In this document: one piece after another, positions 1-9,182 of the stretch
Position numbering within the stretch: position 1 is the stretch's first letter
Layout: each line of letters opens with the position of its first letter
DNA from: DASRAA01 sp963814165
GTDB taxonomy: Bacteria > Acidobacteriota > Terriglobia > Terriglobales > Acidobacteriaceae
Assembly: GCA_963814165.1 (NCBI GenBank)
Contig: CAWFBW010000008.1
Location: 62,001 to 126,000, forward strand
Length of the DNA stretch: 64,000 nucleotides
Reading direction: 5' to 3'
Position numbers and translations under genes: made by a program
The notes under the pieces: generated by a model
Databases searched by the model: none
What the model saw: the letters and a program-made list of their open reading frames with translations, nothing else
Told to the model about the DNA's origin: nothing

Positions 1-2
1 TG

Positions 3-536
3 GTCCTGTTGACAGCCTGCATGACGAGGTCGGCTTTTGCCGACCTCGTCGTGCAGCCCGCGACAACGACCGTGAATATCACCCAACCATTCTCCCTAGA
101 CGTTGCCATCACCAACGTCACCGATCTGTATGCTTTTCAGTTTGACTTGGGGTTTGATCCCAATGTGTTGTCGGTCACGAACATATCGGAGGGTCCATTC
201 CTCCCCAGTGGCGGACCAACGTTCTTCTTTCCCGGGATCATCGACAATGTTGGTGGCACGGTGTCCTTCAACGCTGACACGCTGGAGAGCGCCGTCCCGG
301 GAGTGACCGGCAGCGGTATCCTGGTAACCTTCGACTTCATGCCCGTAGGTGCCGGCACAAGCCAGATCACGATTTTCAACGTGATTCTGCTTGATTCCAA
401 TGGGGGAGGAATTAGCACCTTAACCCAGGACGGAACCGTTACAGTTACTGCTTCGGCCGTTCCGGAACCCTCCAGCTTGCTGTTACTCGCAGGCGGCCTT
501 AGCGGGCTGTTCGTGCGGAGACGAAAGACGAAATAG
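3..536 (+). CDS. PEP-CTERM secreted protein with cohesin-like domain (5' truncated by window)
   Basis: The frame is open to the left edge of the window. The first visible residues (VLLTACMTRSAFA) look like the end of a Sec signal peptide cleaved after AFA, so the true start lies outside. The mature part is a small beta-rich domain with the pattern of cohesin / dockerin-binding folds: FQFDLGFDPNVLSV near the start and GSGILVTFDFMPVGAGTSQI later. The C-terminus is a textbook PEP-CTERM sorting signal: the VPEPSS motif, a hydrophobic helix (LLLLAGGLSGLFV) and a basic tail RRRKTK. Such signals are recognised by exosortase in Gram-negative bacteria that make extracellular polysaccharide. No exosortase gene is in this window, but the large polysaccharide locus 6 kb downstream fits that association. 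The cohesin-like fold is a weaker call than PEP-CTERM. Confidence 0.85.
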   Translation, partial: VLLTACMTRSAFADLVVQPATTTVNITQPFSLDVAITNVTDLYAFQFDLGFDPNVLSVTNISEGPFLPSGGPTFFFPGIIDNVGGTVSFNADTLESAVPGVTGSGILVTFDFMPVGAGTSQITIFNVILLDSNGGGISTLTQDGTVTVTASAVPEPSSLLLLAGGLSGLFVRRRKTK

Positions 537-629
537 CACGAGCGAGAGTCGCGGCGAGTTGACCTGCTGAAGAAGTTCGTAGGTCGCTCACCGCGCTCGC
601 ACTCGCTGAATCACACAAGAACTCATCGC

Positions 630-666
630 GCCCGTCCGAGTGGACTTCATTCGGGCGGGCGTTTTT
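630..666 (+). terminator. Rho-independent terminator after the PEP-CTERM gene
   Basis: A 10-bp GC-rich stem (630-639 with 651-660, one G-T wobble) closes an 11-base loop and is followed at once by GTTTTT. It lies 94 bases after the PEP-CTERM stop codon. The rest of the 511-base gap (537-1047) shows no convincing gene: its short open frames lack recognisable domains or ribosome-binding sites. Confidence 0.8.
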
Positions 667-1047
667 CCCTCTATCAACTACCACGGAAGGCTTTCGTCGC
701 TGGCGCGCAACCCATCTGCTTCGGCACGACAAACTACAGGATGCCTTCGTCCAACTTCCTCCCCGTACGTTCCGTGTTTTCTGTGGTGGACGTCCTTTCC
801 GATTTCGGGACATCCCTACGCAAGATGGCATTCGCTGCGGCTCACCCGCACTTCATGGCCATGACCGCGCCGGGACCCTTTACATGGCAGTTTGGCGTTC
901 GCATTCGAACACTTCATGTCGCTTCTGAACGTCGGCGTGAAGACTGCGGCGTGGGAAGTTATTGATACAAAGGCGGTTGAGGCGGATTCCTGTGGCATAT
1001 AACCTGCTGTGCCTATTAAGGACGTTGGTATGTGTGGAGGATGAGCG

Positions 1048-3582
1048 ATGGGAGTTCTTCTTCAGGATCTGGGTTATGCACTCCGGCAGTTGCGCAAGAC
1101 GCCGGGCTTCACTGCGACGGTGCTGCTGACGCTGGCGCTGGGTATTGGGGCCAACTCGGCCATCTTTACGCTGGTCAATTCGGTGCTGCTGAGCAAACTG
1201 CCGGTCGCCGATCCGAAGAGTCTGATCCGCATCGGAGACAAGGATGACTGCTGCGTGAACTCTGGCATTGGCGACGATGGCGATATGTCGCTGTTCTCGA
1301 CCGAAACCTACAAGCTCTTCCAGAAGAACCTGCCCGAGTTTGAAGAACTGGCTGCGATGGAGTCAGGCTACGCATGGCGGCCGCTCACCGTACGCCGCGA
1401 GGGGCCACAAACGGTTGGCAAGTCGGTGATGGGGACGTTTGTTTCCGGCAACTACTTTCGCGTATTTGGACTGACTCCTGCGGCGGGTCGCTTTTTCGTG
1501 GATGCGGACGACCAGCAGGGCGCGCCGACGACGGCGGTGATGAGCTATGACACCTGGAAGGAGGGTTTCGGCGGCGATCCGTCGATTGTCGGCAGCACGT
1601 TCTGGATGAACACGAAGCCGGTTACGATTATCGGGGTCGCGCCGCAGGGCTTTTATGGCGACCGCATTTCCACGCATCCGCCGAAGTATTACCTGCCGCT
1701 CGAGTCCATGGACCACATCCTGGGCGCGCCCTACCTGCACGATCCCGAAGTGCAGTGGGCTTACGTCATCGGCCGAGTGAAGCCAGGAGTGTCGCTGCCG
1801 GCGTTGCAGGAGAAAACCAGCACACTGTTGCACCAGCAGTTGGCAACACTGAAGCTCTACCAGACCGGCAGAGACAAGGCGGCCGTGGCGCGCGCGCACG
1901 TGGTGCTCACACCGGGCGGCGGCGGAATCCAAAATATGCAGGACTATTACAAAGACCGGCTGCACCTGTTGACCTGGATCGCCGCTCTGGTTCTGCTCGT
2001 GGCCTGCGCGAATGTCGCCAACCTGATGCTGGTGCGCGGGATGGGACGGCGGGCGGAAATGTCGATTCGCGCTGCGCTGGGCGCACGGCGGAGCCGTATT
2101 GTCAGGCAGTTGCTGACGGAGAGTATCCTGCTGGCCAGCCTCGGTGCAGTTCTCGGTCTCGGGGTCTCGTTTCTGGGGGCGCGCATGTTGCTGGCGCTGG
2201 CGTTTCCGGGCGAGCAGCAGGTGCCGATCAATCCAGAGCCATCGGGGGTGGTGGTCGCTTTCGCCTGTGGCCTGGCGCTCATCACCGGCATTTTGTTTGG
2301 CGTTGCTCCCGCCTACATCGCGTCACGCGCCCAGCCGGCCGATGCGCTGCGCTCGAAAGCGCGCACTACGACACACGGCGCTTCGCTACTGCAGCGCAGT
2401 CTGGTGGTAGTACAGGCGGCGCTGTCTCTCGTACTACTTGTCGGGGCGGGCCTGTTTGCGCAAAGTCTCAACAAGCTGCAAAGCACGAACCTGAAGTTGG
2501 ACGCGACGAACCGCTACATCATCCACGTCAACCCGCAGTCGGCGGGGTATGCAACGACACAGGTGGAGCCGCTTTATCGCACGATCGAAGAGCGCTTCCA
2601 CGAGTTGCCGGGGGTGGTGAAGGTCGGGCTGGCTACGTATGCGCCCATGGAAGACAACAATTGGAGCACGGGTACCAAGGTCGAGGGAGAGACTGACCTG
2701 AACAAAGGAGCGTCCTTTGTCAAGGCCTCCTCCGAATACTTCGATTCCGTTGGCACGCGCGTAGTGATGGGGCGCGGCTTCACGCCGCAGGATACGCTTT
2801 CCGCTCCGCCGGTCGCAGTGGTCAATGAGGAATTTGCCAAGCAGTTCTTCGGCGAGCGCAATCCCATCGGACATCGATTCGGCTTTACGCAACCCGGCAA
2901 GGACAGCGCGTATGAGATCGTCGGAGTAGTGGAGAACACGACGTACACCAGCATTTACTGGAAAAACCATGCGATGTATTTCGTCCCGCTGACGCAACGG
3001 CCAGCCCAGACCGATGAGCCGATCGAAAAGGACCTGTCTCTGTATGCCGGAGCAATTGTGGTACAGACTGCCCGGCCCGTACCGGACATGGAGAAGCTGG
3101 CCCTCGCCACGCTGACGGCAATCAATCCCAACCTCACTATCGTGAAGTTCCAGACGTTCCAGCAACAGATCAACGACCGCTTTACGGATGAACGGATGAT
3201 CGCTCGACTGACCTCACTCTTCGGCGGGCTTGCCCTGCTGCTGGCCGCTATCGGGCTCTACGGCGTGACTGCCTACACCGTCGTTCGGCGCACGCCGGAG
3301 ATTGGAGTGCGCATGGCTCTCGGGGCCAGGCGCGGACGAGTGATCGCGATGGTGATGCGAGGCGCCCTGGTGCAGGCGTTCATCGGTCTGGTGATTGGCG
3401 TGCCAGTTGTGATCTTGTGCGTGCGCTATGTCAAGTCGCAGCTCTATGAGATCACCAGCGTGAGTCCTTTAGTAATGGCAGGCGCTGTCGTCATTCTGTG
3501 CGTCGCGTCGGCCATCGCCGGTATTATTCCCGCCAGGCGCGCTGCTTCCATCGATCCCGTGCGGGCGTTGAGAATCGAGTGA
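1048..3582 (+). CDS. ADOP-type ABC transporter permease (two MacB_PCD/FtsX modules)
   Basis: An 844-residue membrane protein with the layout of acidobacterial duplicated orphan permeases. An N-terminal helix (about residues 18-40, VLLTLALGIGANSAIFTLV) is followed by a MacB-like periplasmic domain (about 50-250) and an FtsX-type three-helix block (about 290-430). A second helix (about 445-465), a second periplasmic domain (about 475-690) and a last FtsX block (720-840) complete it. The conserved ending 'IPARRAASIDPVRALRIE' is typical of the family. No ATPase gene is adjacent, which is usual for this orphan group. The start is supported by GGAGG about 9 bases upstream. MacB-family permeases export or act mechanically on periplasmic substrates; the substrate here cannot be told. 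It converges on the Nudix gene with only 23 bases between. Confidence 0.93.
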   Translation: MGVLLQDLGYALRQLRKTPGFTATVLLTLALGIGANSAIFTLVNSVLLSKLPVADPKSLIRIGDKDDCCVNSGIGDDGDMSLFSTETYKLFQKNLPEFEELAAMESGYAWRPLTVRREGPQTVGKSVMGTFVSGNYFRVFGLTPAAGRFFVDADDQQGAPTTAVMSYDTWKEGFGGDPSIVGSTFWMNTKPVTIIGVAPQGFYGDRISTHPPKYYLPLESMDHILGAPYLHDPEVQWAYVIGRVKPGVSLPALQEKTSTLLHQQLATLKLYQTGRDKAAVARAHVVLTPGGGGIQNMQDYYKDRLHLLTWIAALVLLVACANVANLMLVRGMGRRAEMSIRAALGARRSRIVRQLLTESILLASLGAVLGLGVSFLGARMLLALAFPGEQQVPINPEPSGVVVAFACGLALITGILFGVAPAYIASRAQPADALRSKARTTTHGASLLQRSLVVVQAALSLVLLVGAGLFAQSLNKLQSTNLKLDATNRYIIHVNPQSAGYATTQVEPLYRTIEERFHELPGVVKVGLATYAPMEDNNWSTGTKVEGETDLNKGASFVKASSEYFDSVGTRVVMGRGFTPQDTLSAPPVAVVNEEFAKQFFGERNPIGHRFGFTQPGKDSAYEIVGVVENTTYTSIYWKNHAMYFVPLTQRPAQTDEPIEKDLSLYAGAIVVQTARPVPDMEKLALATLTAINPNLTIVKFQTFQQQINDRFTDERMIARLTSLFGGLALLLAAIGLYGVTAYTVVRRTPEIGVRMALGARRGRVIAMVMRGALVQAFIGLVIGVPVVILCVRYVKSQLYEITSVSPLVMAGAVVILCVASAIAGIIPARRAASIDPVRALRIE

Positions 3583-3605
3583 AATCGAGCGGTTGGCGCG
3601 CACGC

Positions 3606-4028
3606 CTAGCTAGATAAAGCTTTCGAGACGACGGCGGATATCGAGGGCCGGAGGCGAAGATCGCCCAGCTCTGCCAAAGTCACCCACTTCACTTCGCTTA
3701 CGTCGCTTCCCGCGACGGCTTCGCCTGAAATGACACGGCAGAGAAAGTCCACCAGTACAAAGTGATATTCGGGGCGGCCGTCGGCGTCGGGGAAGATGCT
3801 GTCGAAGACGTCGAGGACTTCGCCGACTTCGACCGTCAGTCCGGTTTCTTCGAGGGCTTCGCGGGCGGCGCCGTCGCGGAGCTTTTCGCCGAGTTCGAAG
3901 ACTCCGCCGGGAACGGACCATTCACCCCTAAGTGGCTCGGTGGCACGTCTAACGAGCAGGGCGCGGCCGTCGTGGACGATGACGGCTCCGACGCCGACGA
4001 TGGGATGGTCAGGGTAGTCGCGTTTCAT
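3606..4028 (-). CDS. Nudix (MutT-like) hydrolase
   Basis: A 140-residue protein with a complete Nudix box at residues 42-64 (G, five residues, E, then REALEETGL), including the metal-binding REUxEExGU core. This family hydrolyses nucleoside diphosphates linked to another moiety; the substrate cannot be read from sequence, although the length and the form of the ends suit an ADP-ribose/NADH pyrophosphatase-like or MutT-like enzyme. I chose the ATG at 4028 (MKRDYPDHP). A TTG at 4040 would add four residues and begin immediately after the stop of the upstream gene. Either way, the two genes are almost certainly cotranscribed leftward. Confidence 0.9.
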   Translation of the reverse strand: MKRDYPDHPIVGVGAVIVHDGRALLVRRATEPLRGEWSVPGGVFELGEKLRDGAAREALEETGLTVEVGEVLDVFDSIFPDADGRPEYHFVLVDFLCRVISGEAVAGSDVSEVKWVTLAELGDLRLRPSISAVVSKALSS

Positions 4029-4040
4029 GGGTGACGGCAA

Positions 4041-4487
4041 TCATTGGGTGAAGAAGTCTAAGGGGCTGAGTTCGGTGACTTTCCAGACGGCGCCAACACG
4101 CTTGAGCTGGAAGCGCATCTGGGCGGTGCGGCGGTGCTCGGTGGGGAGGGTGTCGGCGGGCTCGGCGTCCATGTCAACGTCGGCGGTTGCGAAACCGGTG
4201 TCTTTCGTTTCATTGACTTGCAGGAGCTGATAGCGGAACTTGATGCTGTCGTGGAGGCGGAAGAAAGCCACCATCTGGTCGCGAAAACGGGGGTAGTCCG
4301 GCATAGAGTCGGCATCGAAGATGGCAAGGACACGGTCGAGGCTGTGGGTTTCCATGCCGCGCTGGAATTTCGCAAGGATGTCGCGGACGATTTCGTTGGA
4401 AAGATCAAAGGGTTGGGCGGCGGACAGATCTGGGGAGTCAGGCTTGGGCGGAGCAGTTTGGGCCGCCAGATGAACAGCAGTCAGCAT
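4041..4487 (-). CDS. Small NTF2/SnoaL-like protein, probably secreted, N-terminus uncertain
   Basis: A 148-residue protein with an alternating helix and strand pattern typical of SnoaL/DUF4440 (NTF2-like) folds: a helix around DILAKFQRGMETHSLDRVLAIFD, then amphipathic strands ending in VGAVWKVTELSPLDFF. The visible start MLTAVHLAAQTAPP looks like the second half of a signal peptide. In another frame just upstream (about 4496-4526 on the minus strand) there is a hydrophobic stretch LPLIAFVS, so a one-base frameshift near 4495-4505 may have cut off the real start. Function unknown. It sits directly before the Nudix gene and diverges from the sigma-factor gene. Confidence 0.6.
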   Translation of the reverse strand: MLTAVHLAAQTAPPKPDSPDLSAAQPFDLSNEIVRDILAKFQRGMETHSLDRVLAIFDADSMPDYPRFRDQMVAFFRLHDSIKFRYQLLQVNETKDTGFATADVDMDAEPADTLPTEHRRTAQMRFQLKRVGAVWKVTELSPLDFFTQ

Positions 4488-4696
4488 CGGAAATATGAGA
4501 GACGAATGCGATCAGGGGTAGCACCTTCGCGCCATGTAGGTAACAAATGCGGAATGGGGCCGTCGTATGACCGCAGGCGGGAGACTTGTGCATAATACTG
4601 TTTTACACTGCTGTGGAATGCCAGTCTGCAAGAAGGCGAGAAGAACGCGGCGGAAGAGACCTGCGGGGAAGAGCCGACGGTGTCAAGCCGGAACCT

Positions 4697-5455
4697 ATGA
4701 ATCCATTCAAAAAGCCGCGCCAATCCTGGACGAAAACGACACAACTTTCGTGGGATGCAGGGGTTACAGGAGATGTGGCGAGCATCGCAATAGAGCAGAC
4801 CAGACTCCTGGGAGGGGCGGGGACGGCAGACGTCAGTACGCCCGAACTGGCGCAGGTATCCATGGTTGAGACTCCGGTGCTGGAGCTGCTGAGCGATGCC
4901 GAGGTCATGCTGCGCGTAGCCGCAGGTGACGACGAGTCTTTCAATTACCTGGTGGAAAAGTTCCGGCGTCCGATGGTGAGCTTCATGTACCGAATGACGC
5001 GCAACCAGGCCGTAGCCGAAGAGCTGGCGCAGGAAGTGTTCCTGCGGGTGTATCGCTCGCGGCATACGTATGCGGCGAGCGCGAAGTTCACCACGTGGCT
5101 GTATCGTATTGCGACGAACCTGGCGGTAAACCACGCGCGCGATACCAAGTACGAGCGTCCGGAGAACACGGTCAATATCGATGAGCCGGACACGGAAACC
5201 GGGTTGACGGTGGACGTGGCGGACCGGAGCCTGAATGCCGAGCAGGTGATCCTGCGGCGAGAGCGGCTGGCGGCGATCCGAAAGCACGTGGAGGCGCTGC
5301 CGGAGAGGCAGCAGGCAGCGGTGATGATGCATAAGTACCAGGGCATGGATTACAAGCAGATCGCCGAAGTGTTGAAGTTGAGTGAGTCGGCCACAAAGTC
5401 GTTGTTGTTCCGCGCGTATGAAACGCTGCGTGAAAAATTGAAAGAGTTTATATAG
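4697..5455 (+). CDS. ECF (RpoE-like) RNA polymerase sigma factor
   Basis: Sigma region 2 is clear (DDESFNYLVEKFRRPMVSF, then AEELAQEVFLRVYRSRH and FTTWLYRIATNLAVNHARD), and so is region 4 (ALPERQQAAVMMHKY...YKQIAEVLKLSESATKSLLF). ECF factors redirect RNA polymerase and are normally held by the anti-sigma factor encoded next door, which is the arrangement here (27 bases downstream). The start is uncertain. The frame is open from 4586, and plausible starts are the ATG at 4697 (chosen) and the ATG at 4862, which begins exactly where family similarity starts. The first 55 residues of the chosen model are low in recognisable features and may not be translated. Confidence 0.92.
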   Translation: MNPFKKPRQSWTKTTQLSWDAGVTGDVASIAIEQTRLLGGAGTADVSTPELAQVSMVETPVLELLSDAEVMLRVAAGDDESFNYLVEKFRRPMVSFMYRMTRNQAVAEELAQEVFLRVYRSRHTYAASAKFTTWLYRIATNLAVNHARDTKYERPENTVNIDEPDTETGLTVDVADRSLNAEQVILRRERLAAIRKHVEALPERQQAAVMMHKYQGMDYKQIAEVLKLSESATKSLLFRAYETLREKLKEFI

Positions 5456-5482
5456 AAAATCTGTAGGAAGTAAGGTGCGGTT

Positions 5483-5968
5483 ATGAAGTGCGGGAAGATT
5501 CGAGACGAGTTGATGAGTGCGGTGCTGAGCGGGCCGGAACTGGCTACCCCCGCGGTGCAGGAACATCTGGCAAGCTGCGAGGCATGTGCGCTGGAAGTGG
5601 CGTCGCTGCGGCAGACGATGGAATTGCTGGACGAGTGGCAGACGGTGGAGCCGTCACCGTATTTTTCGGTGCGGCTACGAGCGCGAATGCGCGAAGAGCA
5701 GTCCCAGCAGACTGCGGGATGGATGAGTTGGCTCCGGCGTCCGGCGGTACTGACGGCGGCGGCAGCGTTGCTGGCTGTGGGTGTGGGCATGCTTGAGGGA
5801 GCGCACTGGAAGGCGACGCATGGAATGGATTCGGCGCGAAACACTCGGCCAGTCGCGACCGCTACGAGCGCGGCTGTGGGCGACCTGCAGTATCTCGATA
5901 ATCATGCGGACTTGTTCTCTGATTTTGATGCGCTGGACGACGACTCAGACGGAAACGAATTAACCATG
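5483..5968 (+). CDS. Zinc-finger (ZAS-like) transmembrane anti-sigma factor, 3' end unclear
   Basis: The first 60 residues carry the zf-HC2/ZAS pattern: an N-terminal MKCGKIRDEL helix and the HxxxCxxC metal site in EHLASCEACALEVASLR. A single membrane helix follows at about residues 89-105 (AVLTAAAALLAVGVGML) and then an acidic extracytoplasmic tail. It should bind and inhibit the sigma factor just upstream. The open frame continues to 6388, but beyond about 5968 its translation (cysteine-rich, unlike the family) is out of frame with an obvious DUF3106-like gene. A frameshift near 5960 is likely, because the alternative frame has a stop (TAA) at 5961-5963, just where the acidic tail ends. I therefore annotate only the supported part. 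Confidence 0.8.
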
Positions 5969-6611
5969 ATGCGCGCTGCTTGTAATCATTCTGGCTGCAG
6001 TAGCTGTTGTTGGCGGCACGTTTCCGGCGTACGGAGCGGCGTTCTGGCAGCAGCACAAGGCTGCGCCGACAGCAGCGCAACATCAGGCTGCACCTGCCGC
6101 GGCCCCCAAAAGCAACAACTTGATGGGTCAAACGCAGCCCGCGAGCCCGAATGCCATACCCGCACAGCACTTGAAAGGACCTGGTCCTCACAAGGGCGAT
6201 TGGTTGCGGAAGTACGGGGAGCTTCCTCCGGCCGAGCAGGAGCAGAAGCTGGAAAGCGATCCGGTGTTCCAGAGCTTAACTCCGGAGAGACAGCAAGAGC
6301 CTGCTGGAGCGGTTGCGCAGCTTCAACAGTCTCACTCCGTCGAAGAGGCAGCAGGTGCTCAGCCGGATGGAGACCTATGAGCACCTGACTCCCGAGCAAC
6401 AGCATCAGGCGGACAGCCTATACAAGAGCTATCGGGGGCTGCCGTCGGACCAGCAGAGCCAGGTTTCGTAGCCTACAAGAAGCTGCGCGAGATGAGTCCA
6501 GACCAACGGGCGCAGTATTTCAATTCCGACGAGTTCCAATCGAGCTTCAATGACGAACAGCGAAACCTGCTGCGGGGCATGTCGGAGCTGTACCCCAATC
6601 CGTCCAAGTAG
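5966..6611 (+). pseudogene. DUF3106-like secreted protein, broken by three frameshifts
   Basis: Reading three frames in turn gives one sensible protein. MMR is followed (frame shift near 5975) by a signal-like helix LLVIILAAVAVVGGTF and a Q/P/A-rich linker. Then comes GDWLRKYGELPPAEQEQKLE and SDPVFQSLTPERQQ. A shift near 6290-6298 leads to LTPSKRQQVLSRMETY and LTPEQQHQADSLYKSYRGLP, and a shift near 6466 leads to AYKKLREMSPDQRAQYFNSD, ending ELYPNPSK at 6611. The repeated 'L(T/S)PEQR..' blocks are the hallmark of DUF3106 proteins that follow sigma/anti-sigma pairs in Acidobacteriota. Every segment keeps the pattern, so the gene was intact recently or the sequence contains errors. Function unknown, presumably envelope stress sensing with the two genes upstream. 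Confidence 0.7.
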
Positions 6612-6623
6612 CGTTCGCTGACT

Positions 6624-7454
6624 TCAATATTCAGATTCTGATGAGGAGTCTGCTTGCGTGCTGGTGCATTTGGCCTCGGCAGGTTCAGGAGTCAGGATGG
6701 ACCTGTAAAGCGCCGAGACCTCGCGTGGATCGCCGTCGGCGATAATCGACCCCTTGTCCATTAGAATGGCGCGGTCGCAATGCTCAACCACCACAGGCAT
6801 CGCGTGAGAAACAAAGAGTATGGTCTTGCCGGCGCGGCGAAACCTGCGAATGCGCTCAAAACACTTCTCCTGAAACCCCATATCGCCGACTGCGAGCACT
6901 TCATCGAGTATGAGGATATCGGGATTGACCTCGGTGGCGACGGCAAACGCCAACCGCGTGTGCATACCCGATGAGTACTGCTTGATCGGAACATCGATGA
7001 AATCGCCGATCTCGGCGAAATCGAGAATGCGCTGCTCACGCTCCTTCATCTGTTCGCGGGAGTATCCCATCAGCAAGCCATTGAGGAAGATGTTTTCGCG
7101 GCCGGTTAGTTCGTGATGGAAGCCAGCGCCCAATTCAATCAGAGGCGCCAGTTTCCCTTTGACTTGAACGAGACCGGAGGTGGGCCGATAGACTCCGGAG
7201 ATGATCTTGAGCAGGGTGCTCTTACCAGAGCCGTTGGCGCCGACGATGCCCAACACCTGGCCCTCTGGCACCTCAAGAGACACGTTGTCCACTGCATTGA
7301 AGTCGTGGTAGCGGATTTTCTGACGAAAGAACTTGGTAAACAATTCGCGCATGCTGTCGGGCCGCTCGTGGATGACGCGGAAGCGCTGGGTGACATTCTG
7401 CAAGCGGACCGGCAGGGAACGCGGATTAGTTAGCGAGCTAGACATAGAACACAA
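6624..7454 (-). CDS. wzt: Polysaccharide ABC exporter, ATP-binding subunit (Wzt/KpsT/TagH type)
   Basis: A 276-residue ATPase with Walker A (GANGSGKST), the polysaccharide-exporter insertion LAPLIELGAGFHHELTGREN, a signature segment QYSSGMHTRLAFA and Walker B ILILDEVLAVGD. It powers export of a lipid-linked glycan through the permease encoded immediately upstream, with which it overlaps by 17 bases. It lacks the long C-terminal glycan-binding domain of O9a-type Wzt, so it is closer to KpsT/TagH in size. A start at 7445 (MSSSL) is an alternative. It is transcribed leftward, divergent from the rest of the glycan locus. The symbol reflects family, not a proven orthologue. Confidence 0.92.
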   Translation of the reverse strand: MCSMSSSLTNPRSLPVRLQNVTQRFRVIHERPDSMRELFTKFFRQKIRYHDFNAVDNVSLEVPEGQVLGIVGANGSGKSTLLKIISGVYRPTSGLVQVKGKLAPLIELGAGFHHELTGRENIFLNGLLMGYSREQMKEREQRILDFAEIGDFIDVPIKQYSSGMHTRLAFAVATEVNPDILILDEVLAVGDMGFQEKCFERIRRFRRAGKTILFVSHAMPVVVEHCDRAILMDKGSIIADGDPREVSALYRSILTPEPAEAKCTSTQADSSSESEY

Positions 7455-8214
7455 AATCGTCCTGATATTTTCGGAACACCGCGAAACCCAGAAACAAGGA
7501 AATGAAGGCGCATACGAAAGAAGCCGCTATCGACTGCCATCGCGGCAGGATCCCGTAATACACCGCGAGGCGGAAACCGTTAATGACGTAAATGATGGGG
7601 TTGAGCTTAAACAGCCAACGCATGTTGGCGGGAATGAAGTCGAGGGCGTAGATGATAGGCGTGAAATAAAACCAAGCCGAAAGCAAAACCTGCACGATAT
7701 GGGAAAAGTCACGGTAGTACACATTGGCCGCGGCGAACAGGAAGGTCACGCCGAGAGTAAAAATCACCAGAGCGATAATGGGCACGGGAAGATAGATCCA
7801 GGTCCAATAGAAGGGGTGTCCCATGACAAGCACCAACAGAGCCAACGGAATGAGCGACAGGAGGAGGTTCACTAAATTGGCAATGATGGCAGCAACCGGA
7901 AAAACCAACTTCGGCACCGCCACTTTTTTGATCAAGTCGCCATTTCCTACAATGGATTCGACGGCATAACTCAGCGACTGGGAAAAAAAAGTCCAAGGCA
8001 GGAGCACGCTTAGCAGGAATATGGCGTAATGGGGGATGGCAAATCGCATGATGGTCGAGAACACGATGGTGAGCACGAGCATCATCAGGGCAGGGTTGAG
8101 CAAAGCCCAGAGAAAGCCCAGCACTGAGCGTTTATAGCGGATTTTCAGCTCTTTTACCGCTAACTCCCAGATGAGTTCGCGATAGCGGACAATACTGCTC
8201 AAGAATTCGATCAT
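7438..8214 (-). CDS. wzm: Polysaccharide ABC exporter, permease subunit (Wzm/KpsM/TagG type)
   Basis: A 258-residue ABC-2 type inner-membrane protein with six predicted helices. The N-terminal amphipathic region ELAVKELKIRYKRSVLGFLW is diagnostic of the polysaccharide branch, as is the segment YRDFSHIVQVLLSAWFYFTP. With the ATPase encoded downstream it forms the export channel for an undecaprenyl-linked chain. Its start lies 115 bases from the nearest start on the other strand, leaving room for divergent promoters. Wzm/Wzt-type export implies that the chain is completed in the cytoplasm, which fits the many large cytoplasmic glycosyltransferases in the locus. Confidence 0.93.
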   Translation of the reverse strand: MIEFLSSIVRYRELIWELAVKELKIRYKRSVLGFLWALLNPALMMLVLTIVFSTIMRFAIPHYAIFLLSVLLPWTFFSQSLSYAVESIVGNGDLIKKVAVPKLVFPVAAIIANLVNLLLSLIPLALLVLVMGHPFYWTWIYLPVPIIALVIFTLGVTFLFAAANVYYRDFSHIVQVLLSAWFYFTPIIYALDFIPANMRWLFKLNPIIYVINGFRLAVYYGILPRWQSIAASFVCAFISLFLGFAVFRKYQDDFVFYV

Positions 8215-8388
8215 GATTTCCAGTTTCGCGAAATCTTGCCAGACGCCAAGACGCCTCAGCGAGGCACCAGTTCATGATATCAAAATCAGGAGGTGCGTCA
8301 GGCGACCGGAACCCCGTGACCACTAGGCATGTATCATGAAAGCAGAGCTTCAGTGCTGATGCCGGTAACGGCCGAATTCGGAATACAA

Positions 8389-9168
8389 ATGACAGACATA
8401 CTTGATAACTATGTAACGACATTTCCTACTCCTCAGAATGCACTGGACATTTTCAAGGGGCATTGGAGTTCGCGCCTTCCAGGAACTTGGAGTTCTTTGG
8501 CAGCGGGTACCATCCCGCTGTTTGAAGATCAGCGTGTGACCTGGGCTATCGAGAGCCTCGGGGGCGTGGAGGGAAAAACCGTGCTCGAACTCGGGCCGCT
8601 CGAAGGCGGGCACTCATACATGCTCGAAAATGCGGGCGCGAAATTCGTAATTGCAATTGAAGGGAATACCGAGGCATTCCTGCGCTGCCTTGTGGTTAAA
8701 GAAATTTTGGGATTGATGCGGGTACGCTTCCTTTGCGGCGACTTCAGGAAGTATATCGCGGAAGGGCAGGACCAGTTTGATGTGGTCTTCGCGAGCGGAG
8801 TGCTTTATCACATGACGGACCCGGTGCAACTCCTAATCGATATCTCGCGCCGAACGCAGCGGTTATTCCTTTGGACCCACTATTTTGACGCGACAGTTGT
8901 CGCGGAGAGCCCGGAAGCTAGTCGTCGCTTAGGTCCCGCTCAACACCTACAAATAGACGGATTCCAGTACGAGGCGTCCACATACAGTTATCAAAATGCA
9001 CTGCAATGGGGCGGTTTTTGCGGCGGGTCGGCGAGGACAGCTACTTGGCTCACAAAGGAATCGATTTTGAGGGCACTCAGGCATGTTGGTTTCAACGAGA
9101 TAAGCATCGAATTTGACCAGCCGAAACATCCACATGGCCCGTGTTTTGCCATCGTTGCCCGGCACTGA
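8389..9168 (+). CDS. Class I SAM-dependent methyltransferase
   Basis: A protein of about 259 residues with a Rossmann methyltransferase core. Motif I is TVLELGPLEGGHS, an acidic residue ends the next strand (VIAIEGN), and the post-motif block is FDVVFASGVLYHMTDP. The pattern resembles the methyltransferases embedded in polysaccharide and lipopolysaccharide clusters. The acceptor is unknown, but glycan capping or decoration is the natural inference from context. I chose the ATG at 8389 (MTDILDNYV), which has GGAA five bases upstream. ATGs at 8329 and 8359 in the same frame are possible but have weaker ribosome-binding sites. Confidence 0.85.
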   Translation: MTDILDNYVTTFPTPQNALDIFKGHWSSRLPGTWSSLAAGTIPLFEDQRVTWAIESLGGVEGKTVLELGPLEGGHSYMLENAGAKFVIAIEGNTEAFLRCLVVKEILGLMRVRFLCGDFRKYIAEGQDQFDVVFASGVLYHMTDPVQLLIDISRRTQRLFLWTHYFDATVVAESPEASRRLGPAQHLQIDGFQYEASTYSYQNALQWGGFCGGSARTATWLTKESILRALRHVGFNEISIEFDQPKHPHGPCFAIVARH

Positions 9169-9182
9169 GGAAGACAGCTAAG

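Noticed and set aside
4481..5566. 361-codon minus-strand frame
   Set aside because: Lies opposite the sigma factor; no domains, and the sigma factor is certain.
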